From Emticicia soli (GTDB lineage: Bacteria; Bacteroidota; Bacteroidia; Cytophagales; Spirosomataceae), in NCBI RefSeq assembly GCF_037860775.1, contig NZ_JBBEWC010000004.1, positions 434,001-498,000 of the forward strand: a stretch of DNA of 64,000 bases, in the 5' to 3' direction. Shown here piece by piece: positions 9,440-17,933 of this stretch (the first letter of the stretch is position 1; each line of letters opens with the position of its first letter). The notes beneath the pieces were generated by a model. That model did no database searches and had not been told where the DNA came from. It saw nothing but the letters and a program-made list of their open reading frames with translations. The translations under genes were made by a program, and so were the position numbers.

Positions 9440-10321
9440 ATGAGTACAAATATTCATACGGTTGTTGGTCTGGTAGCCGACACAAACACCGGGCAAATTC
9501 GAGAGCATAATGAAGACGATTATATTATTATTCCGGACGTAATTGCTACTGAGTCAAGAGATTTTGGGAATGATTCTTATGTGTTAGGTTCAGCGGGTTG
9601 TCTTTTAGCTGTTGCCGACGGAATGGGGGGGGCTGCGGCCGGAGAAGTTGCTTCGCAGTCAACAACATATATTATTAAAAAATACCTAGCTACCAACAAA
9701 TATGAAAAACCAACTCCGCAAGAGATAAAATATGTGTTTGAGCAATTGATTATTCATTCGCATAAAAACCTTTTGAAACTAATAGAAAGCTACCCCGAAT
9801 ATAAAGGAATGGGCACTACGCTTGTAATGGGATGGATAGTTGATTATAGAGCCTATATCTGTTGGGTGGGCGATAGCAGGTGTTATCATTTCAGGCAAAA
9901 CCAAGGCACAAGACTCGCAACAGAAGACCATTCGTGGGTATGGGAAATGGTAAAAAAAGGCTTATTAACACAAGAACAAGCAGCAGTACACGAATATCGG
10001 AATATCATAACCCAATGTATCGGAGATTCAGAACACCCTCCTACACCATCTTTTGTATCAATAGAATTAGAAAGAGGTGATAAGCTTTTGTTTTGTAGCG
10101 ACGGACTCAATACTATGGTTTCGGATGAAGATATTAACTGGCATCTCTCACAAACAGTGAATGTAAAACTTACTGCTCAACAATTGATTGCAGCGGCAAA
10201 CCAAGCCGGTGGCGAAGATAACATTACAGTAGCAATTATTGAAGTGTTAGAAAAACCGATTGAGAGTTATACCGGTAGCAAGCAATCTATTTGGAAAAAG
10301 ATGAAAAACATGTTTAAATAA
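9440..10321 (+). CDS. PP2C-type Ser/Thr protein phosphatase (PppA-like)
   Basis: A 293-residue cytosolic phosphatase from ATG 9440. A TTG at 9419 would add seven residues with no support. All PP2C metal-site motifs are present: NED (about 24-26), VADGMGG (58-64), GMGTTL, WVGDSR, LLFCSDGL and GGEDN (257-261), so it should be active. It is the first gene of an operon with two Ser/Thr kinases and two FHA proteins, divergent from T6SS genes. In proteobacteria the analogous PppA removes phosphate from the T6SS FHA protein and turns the system down. The same role is inferred here. Confidence 0.88.
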   Translation: MSTNIHTVVGLVADTNTGQIREHNEDDYIIIPDVIATESRDFGNDSYVLGSAGCLLAVADGMGGAAAGEVASQSTTYIIKKYLATNKYEKPTPQEIKYVFEQLIIHSHKNLLKLIESYPEYKGMGTTLVMGWIVDYRAYICWVGDSRCYHFRQNQGTRLATEDHSWVWEMVKKGLLTQEQAAVHEYRNIITQCIGDSEHPPTPSFVSIELERGDKLLFCSDGLNTMVSDEDINWHLSQTVNVKLTAQQLIAAANQAGGEDNITVAIIEVLEKPIESYTGSKQSIWKKMKNMFK

Positions 10322-10350
10322 TAAGTTTCATTCAGACTAACCCTAAACAC

Positions 10351-12186
10351 ATGAGCAATTTTAATATAGGTGATATTTTTCATGACAGATATAAACTTTT
10401 AAAATATCTTGGTGGAGGAGAATTGTCGGAAGTATGGCGTTCAGAAGACCAACTGGCGGGCATTGAGGTAGCACTAAAAATTTATGTTAGAGTAGGTGAT
10501 GCTGGCATAAGACAATTTATAAAAGACTTTACCCTGACAGAGGCACTAACACACCCTTATATTTTAAAACCACATCACGTAGATGTTTGTGACCGAAGAC
10601 CTTATCTGATTCTGAAGTTTTGCCAGAATGGTTCTGTTTCAAACCGAATAGACGATACAGGCGATATTTATAAACCATTTAATGAAAAAGATATTGCTAC
10701 TTTTATGTATCAGATTGGCGGAGCATTAAGCTATTTGCACAAAAATCAAATTTTACACCGAGACGTAAAACCAGATAATATATTAATATCTGACCAAGGA
10801 GATTTTCTGCTTACAGATTTTGGTATTAGTAAAAAAGTAAGATCAACGCTTACAAAAGCTACATCTAGCACACAGGTTATTTCGTTTTCACGCCCTTATG
10901 CCCCACCCGAAATACTTACCGGTATTGACGACCCAAAGAAAGACGTTTTTTCGCTAGGTGTAACTATGTATGAGTTACTAACGGAAGATTTGCCATTTGA
11001 TGGTAACGGTGGCACTGTATTGCTAATGGGAGGAGTAATACCCGACCTACCAGAGAAATATTCGAGAGAGTTGAATAGTATTATCAAAAAGTGTATGACC
11101 AAAGATTTAGCTGACCGCTTAACTGCAGCAGAATTGGAAAACTACGGAGCCACTTTTTTGAATACAGGCAAATGGTCTTTTGTTGGAGCAAAACCGATAA
11201 AAGAGAAAAAGGTAAAAACTAACCATAATAAACCCAAAATAGACTTACAGAAATCTTTGAGTACTGCTTACAGCAAATCTAAACAGTTGGTTGGTAGTTC
11301 ATATAAAAGTCTTGGTCCTCAGATTAACAAAGGCAAAGTTGCATTTCAGAATTTAACTTCTTATATAAACTCTTTTGGGCCAAAACAGAAAAAAATAATA
11401 GTTGCGAGCATTGCTCTCTTTTTAATAATTATTACGCTACTTTTTGTTTTTTTACCGAAACAAGATATTGCCAAACCTCTGATTGCCAGCCAAGCGCCAC
11501 AATTAGCCACTACTGAAACTAAACCAACGCCAGTAGCTGAGAAAACCGAAACAGAGACCAGAACACCACAAGCCAAATATGATTCGCTCATGCAATTGGC
11601 CACACAAAGCCTTCAGAAAAATGATTTCAAAATGGCAATGCAATTATCGGAAGCAGCTTGGGTAGTACTCAATAACGATGAAGCAAAAAAGCTGTACGAA
11701 TTGGCGAAAAACAAAAAAGTTAACCCCGACCCTGAAACTGAAGGTACTTCCAACTCTCCGAATCAGGTTTATATTGAGAAAGGAGACCGGGAATTACAAT
11801 TAGGCTCAATTATAAGCGCTTGGAATTATTACCAGATAGCTTGCAGTAAAAAGAAAAACAATGCCGTTTGTAATGCAAAATTTGAAGACTGCCGTAGCTC
11901 TGCACAAGGAAAATGCAATGACCTTTTACGCCAGGGAAAAGAAGTTTCTCTTAATAATAAACATAGAGCAATAGCTCTGTTCAGAGAGGCTAAACAATTA
12001 GCAACTCTAACCAACATAAATCCACCTCAGTTTAATCAGATTTACGAAACTATCAAAAAAAGAGGAGACGGCATTTTTGAAAACGAAGAGTTTCAAGATG
12101 CAAAAGAGTGGTATTTGGTAGCACAAGTCTTAAATAATACCAGCGAGATTCAACAAAAGATACAACAATGTAATAGTAAATTGTGA
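10351..12186 (+). CDS. Membrane-anchored Ser/Thr protein kinase (PpkA-like) with extracytoplasmic TPR-like region
   Basis: A 611-residue kinase. The cytoplasmic catalytic domain (about 1-275) has a glycine-rich loop, VALK Lys43, HRDVKPDN with Asp138, DFG at 156-158 and an APPE motif, so it should be active. A linker leads to one membrane helix at about 346-368 and then an outside region of about 240 residues with TPR-like helices (LMQLATQSLQKNDFKMAMQL). This is the layout of a sensor kinase that reads an envelope state. It follows the PP2C gene by 29 bases. By analogy with PpkA it may phosphorylate the FHA proteins encoded next to it. The ligand of the outside region is unknown. Confidence 0.87.
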   Translation: MSNFNIGDIFHDRYKLLKYLGGGELSEVWRSEDQLAGIEVALKIYVRVGDAGIRQFIKDFTLTEALTHPYILKPHHVDVCDRRPYLILKFCQNGSVSNRIDDTGDIYKPFNEKDIATFMYQIGGALSYLHKNQILHRDVKPDNILISDQGDFLLTDFGISKKVRSTLTKATSSTQVISFSRPYAPPEILTGIDDPKKDVFSLGVTMYELLTEDLPFDGNGGTVLLMGGVIPDLPEKYSRELNSIIKKCMTKDLADRLTAAELENYGATFLNTGKWSFVGAKPIKEKKVKTNHNKPKIDLQKSLSTAYSKSKQLVGSSYKSLGPQINKGKVAFQNLTSYINSFGPKQKKIIVASIALFLIIITLLFVFLPKQDIAKPLIASQAPQLATTETKPTPVAEKTETETRTPQAKYDSLMQLATQSLQKNDFKMAMQLSEAAWVVLNNDEAKKLYELAKNKKVNPDPETEGTSNSPNQVYIEKGDRELQLGSIISAWNYYQIACSKKKNNAVCNAKFEDCRSSAQGKCNDLLRQGKEVSLNNKHRAIALFREAKQLATLTNINPPQFNQIYETIKKRGDGIFENEEFQDAKEWYLVAQVLNNTSEIQQKIQQCNSKL

Positions 12187-12194
12187 ACTAATAT

Positions 12195-13148
12195 ATGAAT
12201 TTTACCCGATCCAAGTTTTTTTTTCTAAGCCTGTTGCTAAGTGTTAGTTTCTTTAACGAAACTATTGCCGAAAGCTTTTTTTTTGATGATTGCGAAAGAT
12301 ACGTTCGGCAAGGTGATTCATTGTTTAAACTAGGAAGCTATAGTGCCGCTATCAAAAAATATAAATCTTGCCTTATAATAAAAGATGGCAATGACGAATA
12401 CACTAAAAACAAAATTCAGGTAACAGAAGATATACTTAATCTGAAAGCAAACGCTAATACTCTAATAAAATTAGGAAAAAACATAGAAGCAGTAGACAGA
12501 TATAAAAAGATATTGGTACTAAACCCCGACGACACAGAGGCGGAAAAAGAAATAACTACTTTTTTTGAGCAAGAAGCAGCAAATTTTTTGAAAGATGGCG
12601 ACGACAACAATGCTTATGAAGCCATAAATGAGGCAATCATATATGCTAAATCAGAAAAGAAAAACAGGCTAGATTCAAAGTTAAAATCAATTGATGCGCA
12701 TAGGAAAAACGCTGAATACATCAGAATAAAAGATGCGGCCAGAAGCCTTTTTATGTTTGGCAAATTTGCTGATGCTAAAAAAAAATACAACGAAGTTTTT
12801 TCGCTGCCTACCTATTCGAAAGACTTAACTACCAAAAAATTAATTGCAGAGATAGATAGTTTTGAAATATTAAGAACAAAAGCTGGAAGAAGCATCGTAG
12901 ATGGTAATTACTTTGAAGCTGTTGATAAACTGGAAACAATATATAAGGCAGGCGTAATTGATCCTCTTATCTCAAATAACCTTTTGATAGCCTACCAAAA
13001 ACAAGCAGAAAGCCTGATGAATGAAAACAAACATGATGAAGCCATTGCGCTACTCAATAGAGCAACTGAGTTATTTAAAGACGATAAACGTAAGGTAAGT
13101 GTCTTACAAAAAAAGCTTAAAAGTATTGCCAGTAAAAAGAAAAAATAG
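12195..13148 (+). CDS. Exported TPR-like protein
   Basis: A 317-residue protein with a signal peptide (about residues 1-25, MNFTRSKFFFLSLLLS) and then repeated helical pairs of TPR type (GDSLFKLGSYSAAIKKYKSC, ANTLIKLGKNIEAVDRYKK). It should sit in the periplasm. It starts 8 bases after the membrane kinase, whose outside region has similar repeats, so the two may bind each other or the same envelope partner. No catalytic motif was seen. I do not know a named family for it. Confidence 0.65.
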   Translation: MNFTRSKFFFLSLLLSVSFFNETIAESFFFDDCERYVRQGDSLFKLGSYSAAIKKYKSCLIIKDGNDEYTKNKIQVTEDILNLKANANTLIKLGKNIEAVDRYKKILVLNPDDTEAEKEITTFFEQEAANFLKDGDDNNAYEAINEAIIYAKSEKKNRLDSKLKSIDAHRKNAEYIRIKDAARSLFMFGKFADAKKKYNEVFSLPTYSKDLTTKKLIAEIDSFEILRTKAGRSIVDGNYFEAVDKLETIYKAGVIDPLISNNLLIAYQKQAESLMNENKHDEAIALLNRATELFKDDKRKVSVLQKKLKSIASKKKK

Positions 13149-13180
13149 GACGGAATTTATATAACTAAATAAATTTTAAA

Positions 13181-13885
13181 ATGAATCGAAATGAGCATCC
13201 ATGTCCGGATTGTCGGTATCCTCGACGAATTGATGAAGATTTTTGTCCGAACTGCCCGTTTAACAAAATAAACGAAGAGCAACCAAAAAACCGTTGGTCA
13301 GCACTTTTTGATTTTGGAAATACTGAAAAAAAACAGGCAGCGCCTGAAGAAAACCCTTTCCCTCAATTACCAATACAACAAAATACCCCTACACCTGTTA
13401 ATCCTGCTATTAATAATCAGGATATACCACAAGCTTATAATAAAGCTCCCGAACTACCTAGTTATATACCTCCGTCTACTCCGCCTATTTCTCATCAGAA
13501 TAACAGAAGAACCGTAGGGCCGGGCAGTGAAATGCCACCTTTGCCTAAGACCCAACCACGGGGTACCTTTAACCCATATACGCAACCATTAAGACCTGAC
13601 CCTAAGTTTAAACTTACATCAATACCAAGACATACTGAAACAAGCGGAAAAACATCTGAATTTGAAGGCGAATCTGTTACGTTAAATAGAAATAACCTTG
13701 ATCGGGAAAATTTTACTATCTCAGGGCAGGAACATGCCGTAATTGAAAATATTGATGGCCGTTGGTTTATCAATAATAAAAGTAGCCTTAAGACAACGTA
13801 TATTCAGGTAAATTCGATGATGGAATTAAAAGACGGAGACATAATTCTTTTAGGTGATAGAATGTTTATTTTTAGACCAGAGTAA
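13181..13885 (+). CDS. Zinc-ribbon and FHA-domain protein
   Basis: A 234-residue cytosolic protein. It begins with a four-cysteine zinc ribbon (CPDCRYPRRIDEDFCPNC, residues 8-25), continues with a long Pro/Asn/Gln-rich linker (about 45-150) and ends in an FHA-like fold (about 160-234). The FHA core is recognisable by TISGQEHAVIENIDGRWFI and LKDGDIILLGDRMFIF; the usual S-R-x-H is altered to S-G-Q-E-H. FHA domains bind phosphothreonine, and an FHA protein is the effector of T6SS threonine-phosphorylation control in proteobacteria. Threonines in the linker could be kinase targets. Its stop codon overlaps the next start by one base. Confidence 0.72.
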   Translation: MNRNEHPCPDCRYPRRIDEDFCPNCPFNKINEEQPKNRWSALFDFGNTEKKQAAPEENPFPQLPIQQNTPTPVNPAINNQDIPQAYNKAPELPSYIPPSTPPISHQNNRRTVGPGSEMPPLPKTQPRGTFNPYTQPLRPDPKFKLTSIPRHTETSGKTSEFEGESVTLNRNNLDRENFTISGQEHAVIENIDGRWFINNKSSLKTTYIQVNSMMELKDGDIILLGDRMFIFRPE

Positions 13886-15429
13886 TGAATAAAGTAAAGT
13901 GTAGAAAATGTGGTTATAGCAATCCTGAAAATTTAAAAAAGTGCCTTAGATGTGATACCTCTCTTGAGTTTCATCTCAGCCAACGTATTGCTGATAAAAT
14001 ACTGCCGTTCTTTTCAAAAAAGAAGAAACAAGTTCCCCTTATTACAACTATCACTCGTGTTGACGATGACAATGTTTTTCCATTTATAAGCGATAAGGGT
14101 AAAACCTACTTTTTTGCCAAATTACTTGGTAAAGGTGGCTACTGTAATGTTTATTTGGTAGAAGAAGAAAAAAACCGGACTTTATTCGCAGTAAAAATGC
14201 TTCGTCTATGGGAAATTAGTACTAAAGACCGAGAATCGGTTGAGACTCGTTTTTGGTTTGAATTCCAAATGGCCCAAACAAGATCGGAGTATCTGGTAGG
14301 TGCATTTGATCGAGGTCTGATGCAGGGGAATCCGTTCTATGTAATGGAGTTTTGCGAAGGTGGTGCTTTAACAAATTATATAGGCACCAATTTGTCTAAT
14401 ATTAAGCTAATTAAAATAGCCTCTGATATTCTTAAGGGTTTAAATGACCTTCATAAAGAGCATGCTGTTCATCGTGATTTAAAGCCCAATAATGTAGTTT
14501 TTCATAATGGCCAAGCAAAACTCATCGATTTTGGCATTTCTGGCCGAAATAATGTGAGAATGACCCGAAAAACAGAAGTACTAGGCACTGATGTATATAT
14601 GGCTCCCGAATGGTTTGATACCGAAAAAAAAGATATTTTCACAAAACAACCAACAGTTGATATTTTTAGCTTTGGTGTACTTTTATTTGAAACCCTAACA
14701 GGAGGCTATTACCCTTATGGAACTCCTCCAGACTCTGCCTCGAGTGTAAATGACTATCACTCAAGGCTTGGTGAATACTTTCAGAAAGTATTAAATAACC
14801 TTTGGGAAAACCTTACGTATTTTAAAGAAAACAATATTATTAGTACGTTTTGGGTAGAAATAATAGAAAAATGCTTATTAGCCGATCCTCTCTTGCGCTT
14901 TCAGAGTGCAAATGAAATCTTAACTATACTTAATTCTATTGATATAAATAAATACTGTGCCAATTGTAATCATGAAATTAAATCAAAACATGACTTATTT
15001 TGTGAAAGCTGTGGTAGTTATCTTTTAAATGGTAGTATTGGGCTCAGAATAGTGGTAGGTAAAGAAACCAATACTTGTTTTTATTTGAATGATATTATCA
15101 TGAGTAAAGGCATTGTACTGATTGGCCGGAAAACTAATACCGAGACCCAAGAAAACGACATTGCCATTGCAGATTTAGATAATATGTTAACCATTTCGCG
15201 CTATCATGCTACAATAGAGTTTTCGGTTAAGACCGGCATCTGGTTTATTAGAGACGGCCAATGGAGAACCAACAACGAAGGGCAATCTGTATGGCATTTA
15301 TCAACAAACGGAATATATGTAAATGCCATAAAAGTTGACTCAATGGGGCTGGCCATTTTTCCGGATGATATAATATCTATTGGAAACACAACACTAAAAG
15401 TAGAATTTACCCCTTATCTCGATTTATAG
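13885..15429 (+). CDS. Zinc-ribbon / Ser-Thr kinase / zinc-ribbon / FHA fusion protein
   Basis: A 514-residue soluble protein with four domains in order. A zinc ribbon (C-x2-C...C-x2-C, about residues 5-23) comes first. A complete kinase domain follows (about 65-350) with AVKM Lys104, HRDLKPNN Asp198, DFG at 215 and GTDVYMAPEW. A second zinc ribbon (YCANCNHEI...CESCGSYL) and a C-terminal FHA domain (about 395-514) close it. The FHA domain has the phosphothreonine-reading S-R-Y-H motif at 438-441 and STNGIYVN. A kinase carrying its own phosphopeptide reader can form a self-reinforcing switch. It is the last gene of the operon. No membrane segment was seen, so it is probably cytosolic. The link to the T6SS is by neighbourhood. 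Confidence 0.86.
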   Translation: MNKVKCRKCGYSNPENLKKCLRCDTSLEFHLSQRIADKILPFFSKKKKQVPLITTITRVDDDNVFPFISDKGKTYFFAKLLGKGGYCNVYLVEEEKNRTLFAVKMLRLWEISTKDRESVETRFWFEFQMAQTRSEYLVGAFDRGLMQGNPFYVMEFCEGGALTNYIGTNLSNIKLIKIASDILKGLNDLHKEHAVHRDLKPNNVVFHNGQAKLIDFGISGRNNVRMTRKTEVLGTDVYMAPEWFDTEKKDIFTKQPTVDIFSFGVLLFETLTGGYYPYGTPPDSASSVNDYHSRLGEYFQKVLNNLWENLTYFKENNIISTFWVEIIEKCLLADPLLRFQSANEILTILNSIDINKYCANCNHEIKSKHDLFCESCGSYLLNGSIGLRIVVGKETNTCFYLNDIIMSKGIVLIGRKTNTETQENDIAIADLDNMLTISRYHATIEFSVKTGIWFIRDGQWRTNNEGQSVWHLSTNGIYVNAIKVDSMGLAIFPDDIISIGNTTLKVEFTPYLDL

Positions 15430-15636
15430 CCTTTAAATGAATATTACTCCTAAACGTATAAAATATAGGTTTTTGTAGTATATACAATTTGAGTAAGATT
15501 AAAGAAGATATATATCAATTGTGCTTTATTTACCATTACTGCAAAAGAATTTGAAGCTGAACATTTTTCAAAACTTATGCAATATATGTATTTTCATAAT
15601 TTAAACTATATAGGTAAGAAAATGCATCATATTCAT

Positions 15637-16344
15637 CTAAAACAGTCTACCATTCTTTGCCCATTGTATTCGCCACCAAAGTTTCCATCGGTTAACAGGG
15701 CTAATCGGATACTCACAATCAACACATTCACTGAATTGTTTATAAATTCTTTCTGCTTTTAGTGCTTGTCCACTTTTAGTATATGCCAGCGCCAAATGCC
15801 ATTGTGTAGCCTCACGGAAATAAGGACGCACATTTTTAACAGTTGCTGCATTTTCAAAGTCTCTTACTGCCAGCAAATATTCTCCTTCTGCAAAATGGGC
15901 TTGTCCATCAAAAAACTGGCTGAATGCAATACGTTGCTCTCTAGTAAAGTTAGTAGTATCAAGCCCGCGGGTAATATGAAAGTCGTTTTCTGTATCAGGA
16001 AATTCTACAGGAGTTAACGACAGATAAGAGATAATAATAATTGAAGCGGCGGCAGCAAAAGAAACAACTTTTTTCCAGTATACAGTTTTACGTTTTGGTT
16101 GTGTTTCTTTTTTAAATTTCTCTCTATCTTTTTGTTGTAATGCTTTAATTGTTTCCAGGGCACTTCTTTCTAAAAAAGCTTCTTTTATAAACAATTGTGT
16201 GTGCTGAATTTCTTTTACTTTTTTTGCGAATTCGCTATCATTTTTAATTCTATACTCAACATCTGCCATTGTTTTTTTATCTAGCTGATTAAGCAAGTAA
16301 GCTTCAATTGTATTGAACTCTTCATGATCTTCTGCTTGTTTCAT
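15637..16344 (-). CDS. Anti-sigma-like membrane protein with TPR-like periplasmic tail
   Basis: A 235-residue protein whose start overlaps the end of the sigma factor gene by 4 bp, the usual arrangement of a cognate anti-sigma factor. The cytoplasmic part (about 1-92) is helical with an N-terminal segment (FNTIEAYLLNQLD) like a sigma-binding region. One membrane helix spans about 93-110. The outside part (about 120-235) has a TPR-like unit (GQAHFAEGEYLLAVRDFENA). The zinc-binding H-x3-C-x2-C motif of ZAS anti-sigma factors is absent. Function is inferred from architecture and operon position. Confidence 0.68.
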   Translation of the reverse strand: MKQAEDHEEFNTIEAYLLNQLDKKTMADVEYRIKNDSEFAKKVKEIQHTQLFIKEAFLERSALETIKALQQKDREKFKKETQPKRKTVYWKKVVSFAAAASIIIISYLSLTPVEFPDTENDFHITRGLDTTNFTREQRIAFSQFFDGQAHFAEGEYLLAVRDFENAATVKNVRPYFREATQWHLALAYTKSGQALKAERIYKQFSECVDCEYPISPVNRWKLWWRIQWAKNGRLF

Positions 16345-16958
16345 CTTGTAATAATTTTTTTTAGTTTTTCAATACATCTGTGTTTTATTACTTTAACGTT
16401 TGCTTCAGTTATTTTCAATTCATCAGCAATTTCTCTAATAGATTTATCTTGAAAATAAAATGCATCTAAAATCTTTATACAATCTTCTTTTAGCTGGCTA
16501 TACATTTTTTTAAACCGAGAGCTATCTTCTTCTGAAGTTATCTGTAATAATGGTGTATATTCATCATTAGTATCTTGAAGAGCCAAAAACTTATCTTCCC
16601 AATTTTGTTGTTTTTTATCTCTCAACATTTTTTTTAACCAAATACGATTGGCTAGTTTGTACAAATAAGTGCTGATTTTTATATACTTCTCTTCCTCTTC
16701 CGGGTCGTCAGAGGAGAGTTTAATTAGTTTAAATTTTTCGTCCCATACCTGATTCAAAAAGATTATTATCATTTCCTGAAAAACATCTTCTGCATCTTCT
16801 GTCCGGCCATTATTTGCCATTACCATATGAGTAATTGACTCTTGGTAAATATACAAATAGGCAACTATACGATTAGTAAGACTTTTTTCTCTCTTCAATA
16901 ATCCATCAACTACTTGTTGGTCAGTAAATGTTTCAGCCATCAATTTAATTTTATTCAC
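16341..16958 (-). CDS. ECF-type RNA polymerase sigma factor
   Basis: A 205-residue sigma-70 family protein. Region 2 is visible at TEDAEDVFQEMIIIFLN (about 53-70) and region 4 as a helix-turn-helix near the C-terminus (KSIREIADELKITEANVKVI, about 173-192). The spacing and size fit an extracytoplasmic-function sigma factor. ATG 16940 (MAETFTDQQ) is an alternative start. It overlaps the anti-sigma gene and is divergent from the two mini-lipoprotein units, which are candidate targets. Its target promoter cannot be derived from one locus. Confidence 0.82.
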   Translation of the reverse strand: MNKIKLMAETFTDQQVVDGLLKREKSLTNRIVAYLYIYQESITHMVMANNGRTEDAEDVFQEMIIIFLNQVWDEKFKLIKLSSDDPEEEEKYIKISTYLYKLANRIWLKKMLRDKKQQNWEDKFLALQDTNDEYTPLLQITSEEDSSRFKKMYSQLKEDCIKILDAFYFQDKSIREIADELKITEANVKVIKHRCIEKLKKIITR

Positions 16959-17048
16959 TCTTTATTCTATTTAGATAAAGAATAGTTACAGGTATTTAAG
17001 TTTTTTCAGGAAAAAAGGTAAGTATGAAATTAAGAAAAAAAATCAAAA

Positions 17049-17118
17049 AAGGCTGTCATGTTTTTAAGACTCTTTCATAAAGGTTCAGAAGGCCCCTAAA
17101 ACCCCTTCTGAAACCAAC
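17049..17118 (+). promoter_or_regulatory. Conserved leader RNA, copy 1
   Basis: A 46-base block (17049-17094) is repeated at 17521-17566 with one mismatch. Its 3' part folds onto the bases just before the start codon: TTCAGAAGG (17084-17092) pairs with CCTTCTGAA (17104-17112), flanked by GG/CC across a bulge. The hairpin ends six bases before the ATG, so it could control ribosome access. The non-coding block is better conserved between the copies than the signal-peptide codons that follow. Confidence 0.6.
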
Positions 17119-17316
17119 ATGAAATTTTCAAAAAATACAATCTCAAACAGCCTTAAATTCTCTGCATTCTGTGCGCTGTTTAGCCTTGCCCTTACTTCTT
17201 GTCAAGATGAAGGAGTTACTCCTAAAGACAAATCAGGAAACAACAATATTGTAGTGCCTGCCGACAAACCAACTTCCGATGGTAAACCACCCCATGAACC
17301 AGATTATGGTGGTTGA
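17119..17316 (+). CDS. Mini-lipoprotein, copy 1 (mature part about 38 residues)
   Basis: A 65-residue protein. An N-terminal signal ends in the lipobox LTSC, so the mature chain starts at Cys28 (CQDEGVTPKDKS). The mature part is short, acidic and Asn/Pro/Gly-rich, ending in DGKPPHEPDYGG. It shares its last 21 residues exactly with the copy 478 bases downstream. It has its own leader hairpin and its own terminator, so it forms a complete small transcription unit. The neighbouring divergent ECF sigma factor may control it. I do not recognise the family. The intact frame, lipobox and conserved C-terminus argue that it is a real gene. Confidence 0.7.
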   Translation: MKFSKNTISNSLKFSAFCALFSLALTSCQDEGVTPKDKSGNNNIVVPADKPTSDGKPPHEPDYGG

Positions 17317-17349
17317 GTTTAGCGTGTCTTAATTTAATGAGAGAACCCC

Positions 17350-17385
17350 AAGATAGGATAGTAGCACAACTATCCTATCTTTTTT
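17350..17385 (+). terminator. Rho-independent terminator of mini-lipoprotein 1
   Basis: A 13-bp perfect stem (17350-17362 with 17369-17381), 6-base loop AGCACA, followed by a T-run. The same position after copy 2 has a related hairpin with a compensatory pair change (A-T here, G-C there). Confidence 0.9.
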
Positions 17386-17520
17386 ATTTACTTTTTCTGT
17401 CCCTGGTAAATGTATCTCGGCTATCAGTCTATTTGTTGTTCATTTTTCTCTAATTACTATATAAAACACTTAAATTTTTAGAAAAAACTATTTATCTAAC
17501 TTAGAAAAAAAACTTCAGAA

Positions 17521-17596
17521 AAGGCTGTCATGTTTTAAAGACTCTTTCATAAAGGTTCAGAAGGCCAACGTCGACCTTCTTTAAACCTTTAAAAAA
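17521..17596 (+). promoter_or_regulatory. Conserved leader RNA, copy 2
   Basis: Matches copy 1 at 45 of 46 bases (17521-17566). Here the hairpin uses AAAGGTT (17551-17557) with AACCTTT (17584-17590) and AGAAGG (17559-17564) with CCTTCT (17575-17580). The downstream pairing arm differs in sequence from copy 1, yet pairing is kept. The stem ends six bases before the ATG. The sequence upstream of both blocks is also similar (A-rich), so the promoter was probably duplicated too. Confidence 0.6.
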
Positions 17597-17797
17597 ATGA
17601 AAGATCTACGTCTTTCCACTATCAGTAATGGCTTGAGAATCACGGCGTTCTCAACTTTGTTAGCCTTAGGCTTTACTTCTTGTCAGGATGAAGTAGTTAG
17701 CCCTGATGGCAAATCAGGAGACAACAATGTTGTAGTGCCTGCCGACAAACCTACTTCTGATGGTAAACCACCTCATGAGCCAGACTACGGTGGTTGA
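17597..17797 (+). CDS. Mini-lipoprotein, copy 2
   Basis: A 66-residue paralogue of the gene at 17119. The signal peptide (MKDLRLSTISNGLRITAFST...) has diverged, but the lipobox FTSC, the CQDE start of the mature chain and the last 21 residues (ending HEPDYGG) are preserved. Mature length is again about 38-39 residues. It has its own leader hairpin and terminator. The conserved C-terminal tail with a terminal Gly-Gly suggests a binding or processing site. That is inference only. No known family recognised. Confidence 0.7.
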   Translation: MKDLRLSTISNGLRITAFSTLLALGFTSCQDEVVSPDGKSGDNNVVVPADKPTSDGKPPHEPDYGG

Positions 17798-17836
17798 GTT
17801 TAGCTTGTCTCTTTAAATTTAAAGAGTAAAATCAAT

Positions 17837-17868
17837 GATAGGGTAGCTGCACAACTACCCTATCTTTT
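17837..17868 (+). terminator. Rho-independent terminator of mini-lipoprotein 2
   Basis: GATAGGGTAG (17837-17846) pairs with CTACCCTATC (17855-17864), loop CTGCACAA, then TTTT. Homologous to the terminator of copy 1. Confidence 0.85.
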
Positions 17869-17933
17869 AATTGAAGGCAATGATGTTACCTCAAAAAATA
17901 ACTGTTCTGAATTAATGAATAAAAATAAACTTT

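Noticed and set aside
17119..17797. RiPP precursor pair because of the Gly-Gly C-terminus
   Set aside because: Both have a clear lipobox and no modifying enzyme or dedicated transporter nearby; Gly-Gly is at the very end and not before a core peptide.
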